Assembly: GCF_016584105.1 (NCBI RefSeq)
Contig: NZ_NRSM01000034.1
Span: 1-35,192 of the forward strand
Reading direction: 5' to 3'
Source: Ectothiorhodospira shaposhnikovii
Lineage (GTDB): Bacteria; Pseudomonadota; Gammaproteobacteria; Ectothiorhodospirales; Ectothiorhodospiraceae
Length of the DNA: 35,192 nt
Shown piece by piece: positions 27,239 through 35,192 of the stretch. Every line of letters starts with the position of its first letter. Positions within the stretch are counted from its first letter, which is position 1. The position numbers were made by a program, and so were the translations under genes. The notes beneath the pieces were generated by a model that ran no database searches, was not told the DNA's origin, and worked only from the letters and a program-made list of their open reading frames with translations.

Positions 27239-28090
27239 TTGAACACATCCCCCAGATCCGTGCTCATCACCGGCTGTTCCTCCGGCATCGGCCATTGCGC
27301 CGCCCGAATGCTGCGGGAACGAGGTTTTCGGGTGTTTGCCACCGCCCGACGAGCGGAAGACGTGGAACGGCTGCAACAGGAGGGCTTCGAAGCCCTGCCC
27401 CTGGATCTGGATGATCCGGACTCCATTGCCGCCGCCGTGGAGGCGGTCCTCGCTGCCACCGGCGGACGACTCTACGGTCTGTTCAACAACGGCGCCTACG
27501 GTCAACCGGGGGCGGTGGAGGATCTGTCCCGGGAGGTGTTGCGCAAACAGCTGGAGACCAACGTGCTGGGCTGGCTGGACCTGACCAACCGGGTGATCCC
27601 GGTGATGCGGGCCCAGGGCGAGGGGCGCATCGTGCAGAACAGCTCGGTGCTGGGCCTGATCGCCCTGCCCTTTCGCGGTGCCTACACCTGCTCCAAGTTT
27701 GCCCTGGAAGGACTCACCGACACCCTGCGCATGGAACTCCACGGCAGCGGCATACACGTCTCCCTGATTGAACCCGGTCCCATCACCAGCCGCTTTCGAG
27801 CCAATGCCCATCAGGCCTTCCTGGCCCACATTGACCGGGACAACAGCGTCTTCCGGGAAAAATACCAGGCGGCGGAACGGCGTCTGACCAAGCCGGGGCC
27901 GGCCGCCCCCTTCACCCTGCCCCCGGAGGCGGTGGTGAAAAAACTGATCCACGCCCTGGAAAGCCCCCGCCCCCGGGCCAGGTACTACGTGACGGTGCCT
28001 ACGTATTTGTTCGGCACCCTGCGGCGCATCCTGCCGACACGCTGGCTGGACCGGATATTGATGGCAGTGTCCAGAGGCGAGAACCGCTAG
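27239..28090 (+). CDS. Short-chain dehydrogenase/reductase (SDR)
   Basis: A 283-residue classical SDR. It shows the nucleotide-binding TGCSSGIG near the N-terminus, the NNGAYG variant of the NNAG motif, the catalytic Ser in QNSSVLG and the Y-x3-K pair in AYTCSKFALEG, followed by IEPGPITSRF. Start TTG 27239 has AGGAG eight bases upstream. The R-R in TARRAED after the second strand suggests NADP(H). The substrate is unknown. It is likely co-transcribed with the DsrE gene. Confidence 0.92.
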   Translation: MNTSPRSVLITGCSSGIGHCAARMLRERGFRVFATARRAEDVERLQQEGFEALPLDLDDPDSIAAAVEAVLAATGGRLYGLFNNGAYGQPGAVEDLSREVLRKQLETNVLGWLDLTNRVIPVMRAQGEGRIVQNSSVLGLIALPFRGAYTCSKFALEGLTDTLRMELHGSGIHVSLIEPGPITSRFRANAHQAFLAHIDRDNSVFREKYQAAERRLTKPGPAAPFTLPPEAVVKKLIHALESPRPRARYYVTVPTYLFGTLRRILPTRWLDRILMAVSRGENR

Positions 28091-28119
28091 GGTTCCGGGA
28101 GGCGCGATGGGTCTCCGCT

Positions 28120-31100
28120 TCAGTCCGTGCGTCCTCTCAGATAGCTGTAGTACAGCACCGGAATCACCAGCAGGGTGAGCACCGTGGAGACCAGTACCCC
28201 GAAGATCAGGGAGATGGCCAGACCGTTGAAGATGGGATCGGTCAGGATGAACCCGGCGCCGATCATGGCCGCCAGACCGGTGAGCACGATGGGCTTGGTA
28301 CGCACCGCCCCCGCCCGGATCACCGCTTCCTCCAGGGCCATGCCACGGGCCACTTCCTGGTTGATGAAATCCACCAGCAAAATGGAGTTGCGCACGATGA
28401 TTCCCGCCAAGGCGATCATGCCGATCATGGAGGTGGCCGTGAATTTGGCGTCCATGAACAACCCATCCAGCAGGGCGTGACCGGGCATGACACCGATCAC
28501 CGTCAGCGGGATCGGCGCCATGATGATCAGCGGCACCACGTAGGAACGGAACTGGGCCACCACCAGCAGGTAGATGAGCACCAGCCCCACCGAATAGGCC
28601 AGACCCATGTCGCGGAAGGTCTCATAGGTGATCTGCCACTCCCCGTCCCACTTCAGACTGTAGACGTAAGGGTCCTCCGGCTGACTGATGAAATACTGAT
28701 CCAGAGGACGGCCCAGGGCCAGGGGCTGGTCACGCAACTGGAAGAACAGGTCGAACATGCCGTACAAAGGACTGTCCAGACGCCCGGCCATGTCGCCGGT
28801 GACATAGACCACCGGCAGCAGGTCCTTGTGATGAATGGACCGCTCCCGGGTGGTCTCCACCACGTTGACCAGCTCCGACAGGGGCACCAGGGCACCGTCC
28901 CTGGCCCGTACCCGCAACGCCAGCAAGGTATCCAGCTCCGCCTTGTCGGCGGCGTCGAACTCCAGCCGGATGGGCACGGCGTACTTGACCCCGGCACCGA
29001 ACAGGAAGCTCACGTCCTCGCCCCGGATCACCGTGTCCACGGCGTGGGCGATCTGGTCCTGGGCCACACCCAGCCGGGCCGCCTTTTCACGGTCCACTTC
29101 CAGGATCAGGCGCGGACCGGGATATTCCACCGAGTCGTCCACATCCACCACACCCTCGGTGGACTCGAACAGGGCCCTGACCTGACGCGCCACCCGGATC
29201 TGACCTTCGTAATCGGGGCCGTAGATCTCCGCCACGATGGGGGCACGCACCGGCGGCCCCGGCGGCACCTCCACCACCTTCAGGGCGGCGCCGTGGCGCG
29301 TGGCAATCTCCTGCAGGGGGCCGCGCACGTCCAGGGCGATCTCGTGACTTTGGCGATGACGCTCCTTCTGATCCACCAGATTCACCTGGATATCCCCCAG
29401 ATGTCCGCCCTCCCGCAGGTAGTACTGGCGCACCAGACCATTGAAGTTGATGGGCGAGGCGGTGCCCGCATACACCTGGTAGTCCCGCACTTCCGGCACC
29501 GTGGCCAGGTATTCGCCCATTTCCCGCAGCACCCAGGCGGTGCGCTCCAGGCTGGTGCCTTCAGGCATGTCCACCACCACCTGGAATTCGGACTTGTCAT
29601 CAAAGGGCAGCATCTTGAGCACCACCACCTGGAAATAGGCCAGGGAAACGGAACCCAGGATCAACAGCACCATGCTCCCGTAGAGGCCCCAACGGCGCAT
29701 CCGCGCCCCCTTGCCCCGCAGGAAGGGTCCAAGGATGGCCTCGGAACCCCGCTGCATCCAGCCGGCGGCGGCCTCACCGCCGTCATGACCCTTGCCCCCG
29801 TGTGCCGGGGGTTGCTGTTCCGCCTGACGCCGCAATAACTTGTAGGTCATCCAGGGCGTCACCACATAAGCCACCGCCAGGGACAGCAGCATGCCCATGC
29901 TGGCATTGATGGGAATCGGGCTCATGTAAGGCCCCATCAACCCGGAGACGAAGGCCATGGGCAACAGGGCCGCAATAACGGCGAACGTGGCCAGGATGGT
30001 GGGACCACCCACCTCGTCCACCGCCAGGGGGATGGCCTCCAGCAGCTTCTTCTTGCCCATTTGCATGTGGCGATGGATGTTCTCCACCACCACGATGGCA
30101 TCATCCACCAGGATGCCGATGGAGAAGATGAGGGCAAACAGGGAAACCCGGTTGAGGGTGAAGCCGTAGGCCCAGGAGGCGAACAGAGTCAGGGCCAGGG
30201 TGATGACCACCGCGGTGCCGACGATAAAGGCCTCCCGCCAGCCCAGGGCCAGCCACACCAGGATCACCACCGAGGCCGTGGCAAGGATCAGCTTCTGGAT
30301 CAGGGTCCGGGCCTTGGCGTCGGCGGTCTCGCCGTAGTTGCGGGTGACGGTGACCTCCACCCCTTCGGGGATATGGGTACCCCGGAGCTGCTCCATGCGG
30401 GTCATGAGCCGGTCGGCGATATCCACCGCGTTGGTACCCGGCTGCTTGGCCACGGCGATGGTCACCGCGGGTTCGGTCAGGCCCGGCACGAAGTCGTTGC
30501 CGGCGCCCACGCCCCAGCCGAAGCGCACGTAATTGTCCGGCATGGCCGGCCCCTGACGCACCTGGGCCACGTCCGACAGGTAGACGGGACTGCCCTCGTG
30601 GACGCCCACCACCAGGGCGGCGACCTCCGCCTCGCTGGACAGGAACCGACCGGCCTGCAGGGGGATCTCCAGGTCATCCCGCACCAGCGCCCCGGCATCG
30701 CGGGAGACATTGCCGGCCCGCAGGGCATGACGCAGATCCTCCAGGCTCAGGCCGAAACCGGCCACCCGCTGGGGGTCCAGCCGCACCTGGACCACATGGT
30801 CGGGACCGCCGATGGTGTAGATGTCCCGGGTGCCCGACACCCGCTTGAGTTCGGTTTCCAGACTGTGGGCCACCCGCAGCAGCTCATGGGCACCCCGGGC
30901 AGGGTCTTTGGTCCAGAGGGTGAAGGCCAGGATGGGCACATCATCGATCCCCTTGGGCTTGATGATGGGTTGCCCCACCCCCAGCCCCTGAGGCAACCAG
31001 TCCTGATTGGAAAAGACCTGATTGTAGAGCCGCACGATGGCATCGGTGCGGGGCTCCCCCACCTGGTACTGGACCGTGATCACCGACAGACCGGGCTGGG

Positions 31101-31389
31101 ATACCGAGTAGACATGCTCCAGGCCCTCGATCTCGGACAGCACCTGCTGGGCCGGGATGCTCACCAGCTGCTCCACTTCCTCCACCGAGGCACCGGGGAA
31201 GGGAATGAACACGTTGGCCATGGTGACATTGATCTGGGGTTCTTCCTCGCGGGGGGTCACCAGAATGGCGAACAGCCCCATCAGCAGTGCCACCAGCGCC
31301 AGCAGGGGCGTGATCTGGGAGGTCAAAAAGGCCTTGGCGATACGCCCGGAGATCCCCATGGCGCCGGCGTCCTTTGCGGTCCCGTTCAT
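28120..31389 (-). CDS. RND efflux transporter permease
   Basis: A 1089-residue inner membrane protein of the AcrB/HAE1-like RND superfamily, with a first span near residues 27-45, a large periplasmic loop (about 46-360) and a bundle of spans including SIGILVDDAIVVVENIHRH. D429-D430 is the proton-relay pair in span 4. A second loop follows the span near TGACG-rich position 29640, and a second bundle the C-terminus (LLVDFINQEVARG, DPIFNGLAISLIFGVLVSTVLTL). It is slightly longer than AcrB (1049), with a linker of about 30 residues between the halves. ATG 31389 overlaps the stop of the adaptor gene (ATGA). Neither an outer membrane channel nor a regulator is in the window. Substrate unknown: drugs, lipids or metals are possible. 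Confidence 0.93.
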   Translation of the reverse strand: MNGTAKDAGAMGISGRIAKAFLTSQITPLLALVALLMGLFAILVTPREEEPQINVTMANVFIPFPGASVEEVEQLVSIPAQQVLSEIEGLEHVYSVSQPGLSVITVQYQVGEPRTDAIVRLYNQVFSNQDWLPQGLGVGQPIIKPKGIDDVPILAFTLWTKDPARGAHELLRVAHSLETELKRVSGTRDIYTIGGPDHVVQVRLDPQRVAGFGLSLEDLRHALRAGNVSRDAGALVRDDLEIPLQAGRFLSSEAEVAALVVGVHEGSPVYLSDVAQVRQGPAMPDNYVRFGWGVGAGNDFVPGLTEPAVTIAVAKQPGTNAVDIADRLMTRMEQLRGTHIPEGVEVTVTRNYGETADAKARTLIQKLILATASVVILVWLALGWREAFIVGTAVVITLALTLFASWAYGFTLNRVSLFALIFSIGILVDDAIVVVENIHRHMQMGKKKLLEAIPLAVDEVGGPTILATFAVIAALLPMAFVSGLMGPYMSPIPINASMGMLLSLAVAYVVTPWMTYKLLRRQAEQQPPAHGGKGHDGGEAAAGWMQRGSEAILGPFLRGKGARMRRWGLYGSMVLLILGSVSLAYFQVVVLKMLPFDDKSEFQVVVDMPEGTSLERTAWVLREMGEYLATVPEVRDYQVYAGTASPINFNGLVRQYYLREGGHLGDIQVNLVDQKERHRQSHEIALDVRGPLQEIATRHGAALKVVEVPPGPPVRAPIVAEIYGPDYEGQIRVARQVRALFESTEGVVDVDDSVEYPGPRLILEVDREKAARLGVAQDQIAHAVDTVIRGEDVSFLFGAGVKYAVPIRLEFDAADKAELDTLLALRVRARDGALVPLSELVNVVETTRERSIHHKDLLPVVYVTGDMAGRLDSPLYGMFDLFFQLRDQPLALGRPLDQYFISQPEDPYVYSLKWDGEWQITYETFRDMGLAYSVGLVLIYLLVVAQFRSYVVPLIIMAPIPLTVIGVMPGHALLDGLFMDAKFTATSMIGMIALAGIIVRNSILLVDFINQEVARGMALEEAVIRAGAVRTKPIVLTGLAAMIGAGFILTDPIFNGLAISLIFGVLVSTVLTLLVIPVLYYSYLRGRTD

Positions 31390-32435
31390 CGTGCCGCCTC
31401 CCGCTGCCGGTTCTTGAGAACCACGCCGGCGGCGACGGGATCCAGGGCCACCTGCTCGCCTTCGGACAGACCCGCCAGGATGGCCACCTGCCCGTCGCCT
31501 TCCGTTCTCCCCGTGCGCACCTGGCGCAGGCTGATACGACCCTGGTCATCCACCACATAGACCGCGGAGACCTCGCTGCGCCGAACCACCGCCGTGGCCG
31601 GTACCAGCAGGGCCTCACGCTCGCCCACGGTGAAGGCCACCTTCACGAACATACCGGGAAACAGGCCCGGTGTCCGGTCGGGCAGTTCGGCCCGGACCCG
31701 GAACGCAGCCGTGGCCGGATCGGCATAGGGGAAGAAGGTAAGCCGGCTGACGGTCACCGGCGACTGGTCCTCCAGCAGGATGCGGGCACTCTGATATCGG
31801 CGCACCGGGTTGATGAAGCGCTGGGGAACCTCGGTGGTCACCCGCAGAAACTCCAGGGAGATGCCCGACAGCAGCGGCTGACCGGGACTGACACTCTCGC
31901 CCACCTCCACATGACGCCGGGTGACGATGCCCGCGTAGGGAGCACGCACCTGGGTGTAGTCCAGTTCCTCCCGGGCGCCGTCACGGGCTGCGCGGGCGGA
32001 CTCCAGGCGGGCACGAGCCGCTTCCAGCGCGGCGGTGACCCGGTCCATCTCGGCACGGGAGATGAGCTGGCGCTCGAAGATGCCCTGTACCCGATCAAAC
32101 TCGGTCCGGGCCTCGTTGAAGCGGGCCTGGGATTCCCGCAGGCCGGCCTCGGCCTGATCCAGACGGGCACGCTGTTCGGTGTCCCGCAGACGGATGATGA
32201 GCGCCCCCGCCTCTACGAAATCGTCCACGTCATACAGGACTTCCATGACCCGGCCGCTGGTCTGGGCCGACACCGTGGCCTGCTGCACCGCTTCCACCCG
32301 ACCATCAAAGACCTGCTCGGCGGGCAACACATGACGGGAGGCAGGGGCAGTGGCCAATTCAGGATCGGCAGAGGCGATTGCGGCCCAGAAAATGAGGGAT
32401 CCGAGGAATAACCGGCGCAGGCCAGGGTGGATCAT
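31386..32435 (-). CDS. RND efflux periplasmic adaptor (membrane fusion protein)
   Basis: The 349-residue adaptor has an N-terminal signal or anchor (residues 1 to about 23; no lipobox Cys), a barrel-sandwich half-motif (VSAQTSGRVMEVLYDVDDFVEAGALI), a helical hairpin (about 88-150; Ala/Arg/Glu-rich), the second lipoyl half (VRAPYAGIVTRRHVEVGESVSPGQPL), a beta-barrel with PGLFPGMFVKVAF and a C-terminal membrane-proximal domain. It joins the RND pump to an outer membrane channel. It is shorter than AcrA by about 45 residues. Translationally coupled to the pump gene. Confidence 0.93.
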   Translation of the reverse strand: MIHPGLRRLFLGSLIFWAAIASADPELATAPASRHVLPAEQVFDGRVEAVQQATVSAQTSGRVMEVLYDVDDFVEAGALIIRLRDTEQRARLDQAEAGLRESQARFNEARTEFDRVQGIFERQLISRAEMDRVTAALEAARARLESARAARDGAREELDYTQVRAPYAGIVTRRHVEVGESVSPGQPLLSGISLEFLRVTTEVPQRFINPVRRYQSARILLEDQSPVTVSRLTFFPYADPATAAFRVRAELPDRTPGLFPGMFVKVAFTVGEREALLVPATAVVRRSEVSAVYVVDDQGRISLRQVRTGRTEGDGQVAILAGLSEGEQVALDPVAAGVVLKNRQREAAR

Positions 32436-32462
32436 GTTGGAGCACTCCGTGACGATGGTGTC

Positions 32463-32483
32463 TTAGCCAGGCAGTCGGGCTAA
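32463..32483. promoter_or_regulatory. Dyad in the leader of the RND operon
   Basis: TTAGCC (32463-32468) and GGCTAA (32478-32483) form 6-base inverted arms with a 9-base spacer, about 30 bases before the adaptor start. Spacing and place suit a repressor site or a leader hairpin. Confidence 0.35.
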
Positions 32484-32494
32484 AGACACACAAT

Positions 32495-32510
32495 ATTAGT
32501 TTTTTCTAAT
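32495..32510. promoter_or_regulatory. AT-rich dyad between RND operon and DUF4124 gene
   Basis: ATTAG (32495-32499) and CTAAT (32506-32510) flank six T's. It sits in the AT-rich patch that should hold the promoters of the divergent genes, so it may be an operator. The arms are short, and chance cannot be excluded. Confidence 0.35.
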
Positions 32511-32606
32511 TTAGCATGAATCCCTCGGCATCAAAACCCAGTCACGGGGAATCAGCGGAGACAAGCTTTGCTAGACTAAGGTCAGACAACAAAGGGTTCT
32601 TTCACG

Positions 32607-33080
32607 ATGAACAGCGGCATCCTGCACTTCCCCTTGCGCCACGCCATGCTGATCCTGATGATCATCCCGGCCCTAAGCCTGCAAACCGTGATGGCAAGGG
32701 ACTTCTTCCGATGGACCGACGAACAGGGCGTCACGCATTTCGGTGAAGTTCCTCCTACCGGCGTCCCGGCGCAAAGGGTTTCCCCCTCGGTCAGCCGCCC
32801 TGACCCAACCACCCGTGAGCGACTGGAAGCCCAGATTCAAGGAATGGATGAACGCGCCCAGAGCCGACGGGAAGCCTCGCAGCAACAACACCTGCAGGCC
32901 GAGGCCGCCAGGATTCGGAGTGAAAACTGCAGTCAGGCCCGGCGTAACATGGAGACACTGACACAGCAGGGAGGACGAATCCTGATTGTCGAACAAGGCG
33001 AGCACCGCGCCCTGACAGAGGAGGAACGACAGGAAAGAATCCAGGAAACTCAGGCGCAGATCAGTGAGTTCTGTGACTGA
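32607..33080 (+). CDS. DUF4124 domain protein, exported
   Basis: A 157-residue protein with a signal peptide (residues 1 to about 31, LMIIPALSLQTVMA) and directly after it DFFRWTDEQGVTHFGEVPPTG, the DUF4124 signature (an aromatic-x-W-D-x-x-G-x-T-H-F/Y pattern). The rest is a Gln/Glu/Arg-rich likely coiled coil (about 67-115) ending in a Cys near the C-terminus, with a second Cys in ENCSQARR that could pair with it. Envelope location is inferred; function unknown. It is divergent from the RND operon. Confidence 0.85.
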   Translation: MNSGILHFPLRHAMLILMIIPALSLQTVMARDFFRWTDEQGVTHFGEVPPTGVPAQRVSPSVSRPDPTTRERLEAQIQGMDERAQSRREASQQQHLQAEAARIRSENCSQARRNMETLTQQGGRILIVEQGEHRALTEEERQERIQETQAQISEFCD

Positions 33081-33247
33081 GCCAGCTCGCTGATACTGAC
33101 TACCTGCTCATGTCCGGGAGACAACCGGTCGGACACCGCCGGGACATTGGAGAAAATGTCCGCCGCAGACCCGCCCGCCGGAAATCATCCCGGCCCGGTT
33201 CATGATAAATTGCGTGATCCCTATTCCCACAATCCGGACAGTCCTGC

Positions 33248-34966
33248 ATGCGTGTATCCCAGTTCCCTCTTGCCACCCTGAAAGAGACCCCCGCCGACGC
33301 CGAAGTGATCAGCCACCAGCTCATGCTGCGGGCAGGCTATGTGCGCCGTCTGGCCTCCGGCCTGTATACCTGGATGCCCCTGGGATTACGGGTGCTGCGC
33401 AAGGTGGAGGCCATCGTGCGCGAAGAGATGAACCGGGCCGGCGCCCTGGAAGTGCTGATGCCGGCGGTGCAGCCGGCGGAACTGTGGCAGGAATCGGGGC
33501 GATGGGAACTGTACGGCCCCGAACTGCTGCGGCTGAAGGATCGTCACGATCGTGACTTCTGCTTCGGCCCCACCCACGAAGAGGTGATCACCGACCTGGT
33601 GCGGCGTGAAGTGAACAGCTATCGCCAACTGCCGGTGAACTATTACCAGATCCAGACCAAGTTCCGGGACGAAATCCGCCCCCGCTTCGGCATCATGCGG
33701 GCAAGGGAGTTCCTGATGAAGGATGCCTACTCCTTCCATGCCGACACCGAGAGCCTGCAACAAACCTACGACCTGATGCACGCCGCCTACTCCCGCATCT
33801 TCCAGCGCTGCGGCCTGGATTTTCGCGCCGTGCATGCGGATACCGGCTCCATCGGCGGTAGCAAATCCCACGAATTTCACGTACTGGCCGCCTCCGGCGA
33901 GGATGCCATCGCCTTCTCCGACAGCAGTGACTATGCCGCCAACGTGGAACTGGCCGAAGCCGTGGCCCCGACCGGGGAACGGCCCGCCCCCACCGAGGAC
34001 ATGCGCATGGTGGACACCCCCAACGTGCGTACCATCCAGGAACTGGTCGACGGCCATGACCTGCCCGTCGAACGGACCATCAAGACCCTGGTGGTGGCCG
34101 CCTCGGAAGAAACCGCCACCCAGCTCATCGCCCTGGTGGTGCGCGGCGACCATGAACTCAATGCCCTCAAGGCGGAAAAACTGCCCCAGGTGGCTTCCCC
34201 CCTGCGCATGGCCGGGGAGGCGGAGATCCGCGCGGTGATCGGTGCCGGCCCCGGCTCCCTCGGCCCCGTCAACCTGCCCATCCCCTGCATCGTCGACCGG
34301 TCGGTGGCGATGATGAGCGACTTTGCCGCCGGCGCCAACCAGGACGGCAAGCATCTGTTCGGCATCAACTGGGAGCGGGACGTCCCCCTGCCCACGGTGG
34401 CGGATCTGCGCAACGTGGCGGCCGGCGACCCCAGCCCGGACGGCCAGGGCACCCTGGAGATCCGCCGCGGCATCGAGGTGGGCCACATCTTCCAGTTGGG
34501 GGACAAGTACAGCAAGGCCATGAATGCCACCGTGCTGGACGAGCAGGGCCGTTCCCTGGTGGTCACCATGGGCTGCTACGGCATCGGTGTCTCCCGGGTG
34601 GTGGCCGCGGCCATCGAGCAGAACCATGACGAACGGGGCATCATCTGGCCCGCCGCCCTGGCCCCCTTCCAGGTGGCCCTGTGCCCCATCAACGCCCACA
34701 AGTCCCAGCGTCTGCGGGAAGCCGCCGAGGACCTGTACCAGCGCCTGCAGGCGGCCGGTATCGAAGTACTCATGGACGACCGCAACGCCCGGCCCGGGGT
34801 CATGTTCGCGGACATGGAGCTGATCGGCATCCCGCACCGGATCGTGCTGGGCGAACGGGGCCTGGATGCGGGCGAGGTGGAGTACAAGGGCCGCCGGGAT
34901 GCAGAGGCCACCATGGTCCCCGTGGCGGCGCTGGAATCGTTCCTTCTGGAGCGACTGGGGCGGTGA
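33248..34966 (+). CDS. proS: Prolyl-tRNA synthetase, bacterial type
   Basis: The 572-residue class II synthetase charges tRNA-Pro. Motif 1 lies near [29 protein letters not shown], motif 2 in [25 protein letters not shown] (about 136-160) and motif 3 in [17 protein letters not shown]. Between motifs 2 and 3 is the YbaK-like editing insertion (about 225-405; [18 protein letters not shown]) that clears mis-charged Ala-tRNA-Pro. Length equals E. coli ProS (572). ATG 33248 is not preceded by a strong Shine-Dalgarno. A hairpin follows the stop. Confidence 0.98.
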   Translation: MRVSQFPLATLKETPADAEVISHQLMLRAGYVRRLASGLYTWMPLGLRVLRKVEAIVREEMNRAGALEVLMPAVQPAELWQESGRWELYGPELLRLKDRHDRDFCFGPTHEEVITDLVRREVNSYRQLPVNYYQIQTKFRDEIRPRFGIMRAREFLMKDAYSFHADTESLQQTYDLMHAAYSRIFQRCGLDFRAVHADTGSIGGSKSHEFHVLAASGEDAIAFSDSSDYAANVELAEAVAPTGERPAPTEDMRMVDTPNVRTIQELVDGHDLPVERTIKTLVVAASEETATQLIALVVRGDHELNALKAEKLPQVASPLRMAGEAEIRAVIGAGPGSLGPVNLPIPCIVDRSVAMMSDFAAGANQDGKHLFGINWERDVPLPTVADLRNVAAGDPSPDGQGTLEIRRGIEVGHIFQLGDKYSKAMNATVLDEQGRSLVVTMGCYGIGVSRVVAAAIEQNHDERGIIWPAALAPFQVALCPINAHKSQRLREAAEDLYQRLQAAGIEVLMDDRNARPGVMFADMELIGIPHRIVLGERGLDAGEVEYKGRRDAEATMVPVAALESFLLERLGR

Positions 34967-34975
34967 TGACGTTGC

Positions 34976-35004
34976 CCCCCTCATCTTCAAGGGAGATGAG
35001 GGGG
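34976..35004 (+). terminator. Hairpin after proS
   Basis: CCCCCTCATCT (34976-34986) pairs perfectly with AGATGAGGGGG (34994-35004) around a 7-base loop, ten bases after the proS stop. No T-run follows, so it is an mRNA 3'-end structure of uncertain terminating strength. Confidence 0.5.
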
Positions 35005-35071
35005 TATGGGTCAGCATATGATTAAAATCCTGCGTTTAAAGATATTAGGCCAACAACGGTTCCTGCTTTTT

Positions 35072-35192
35072 TGTTCTGGTCAAGTCGCAGCGGACACGGA
35101 TTAAGCAGCAACCGCTAAAAAATGTTGCTGAGGGGTGATGTACCCCAGGGACGAGTGGAGCCGGTCGCTGTTGTACTCCATCTCGATGTACT
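35072..35192 (-). mobile_element. 3' end of an IS3-family insertion sequence (right copy)
   Basis: The same IS end as at 1-121, reading leftward, with terminus TGTTCTGGTC at 35072. The flanking bases differ from those at the left end, so this is a separate insertion (or the other side of a rearrangement). It lies 68 bases after the proS hairpin and interrupts no visible gene. Confidence 0.8.
35101..35192 (-). CDS. IS3-family transposase OrfB, C-terminal end (partial)
   Basis: The last 29 codons of the transposase, identical to the copy at 1-92 and read on the minus strand to the TAA at 35103-35101. The remainder is outside the window. Confidence 0.85.
   Translation of the reverse strand, partial: YIEMEYNSDRLHSSLGYITPQQHFLAVAA

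Larger units (their letters stand above)
35071..35192 (-). repeat. Terminal inverted repeat of the window, right arm
   Basis: Perfect reverse complement of bases 1-122. See the left arm. Confidence 0.9.

Noticed and set aside
1..35192. Composite transposon bounded by two IS copies
   Set aside because: The interior holds essential genes (rho, aspS, proS, purHD) in normal chromosomal order, so the IS copies are separate insertions and not a mobile unit.

Overview
The window is high-GC DNA that appears to be chromosomal and to come from a sulfur-oxidising gammaproteobacterium, most likely of the Ectothiorhodospiraceae/Chromatiales (Thioalkalivibrio-like) type. Three things support this: gammaproteobacterial gene orders (rhlB divergent from trxA-rho; fmdB-DUF502-aspS; purH-purD), a cytoplasmic sulfite dehydrogenase operon of the soeABC type, and a Pseudomonas-like aspartyl-tRNA synthetase. 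The lineage is an inference from protein content, not a database result.

The two ends are the same 121-122 base sequence in inverted orientation. Each is the 3' end of an IS3-family insertion sequence, with the last 29 codons of its transposase, reading inward. The piece therefore looks like a contig broken at two IS copies. At the left end the IS has cut into a small leftward reading frame, of which 36 N-terminal codons remain.

From 584 to 8384 lies an iron-siderophore uptake locus: fepB, fepD, fepG, a TonB-dependent receptor, fepC and an MFS transporter. There are two Fur-box-like sites, one before fepB and one before the receptor. The ABC transporter proteins resemble the ferric-enterobactin system closely. 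No siderophore biosynthesis genes are present.

From 8599 to 19089 the content is mainly housekeeping: a DUF481 outer membrane protein, a thioredoxin-like [2Fe-2S] ferredoxin, purH-purD, glycogen phosphorylase, then rho and trxA (leftward) divergent from rhlB (rightward). Just upstream of purH is a compact unit with a promoter, two hairpins and a strong intrinsic terminator, which I read as a candidate small RNA carrying an anti-Shine-Dalgarno loop. A 50-codon frame precedes and overlaps rho in the position of the E. coli rho leader peptide.

From 19133 to 23707 (leftward) is soeABC: molybdopterin catalytic subunit, four-cluster ferredoxin subunit and DmsC-type membrane anchor. Then come aspS, a DUF502 membrane protein and an FmdB zinc ribbon (leftward); a DsrE-family protein and a short-chain dehydrogenase (rightward); and an RND efflux pair (leftward) with two dyads in its upstream region. 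A DUF4124 protein and proS follow (rightward) before the right-hand IS end.

Nothing here is an obviously new defence or mobile system. The items most worth a second look are the sRNA candidate before purH, the rho leader frame, the non-discriminating signature in AspRS, and the Fur-controlled siderophore locus with its MFS partner and unknown ligand.
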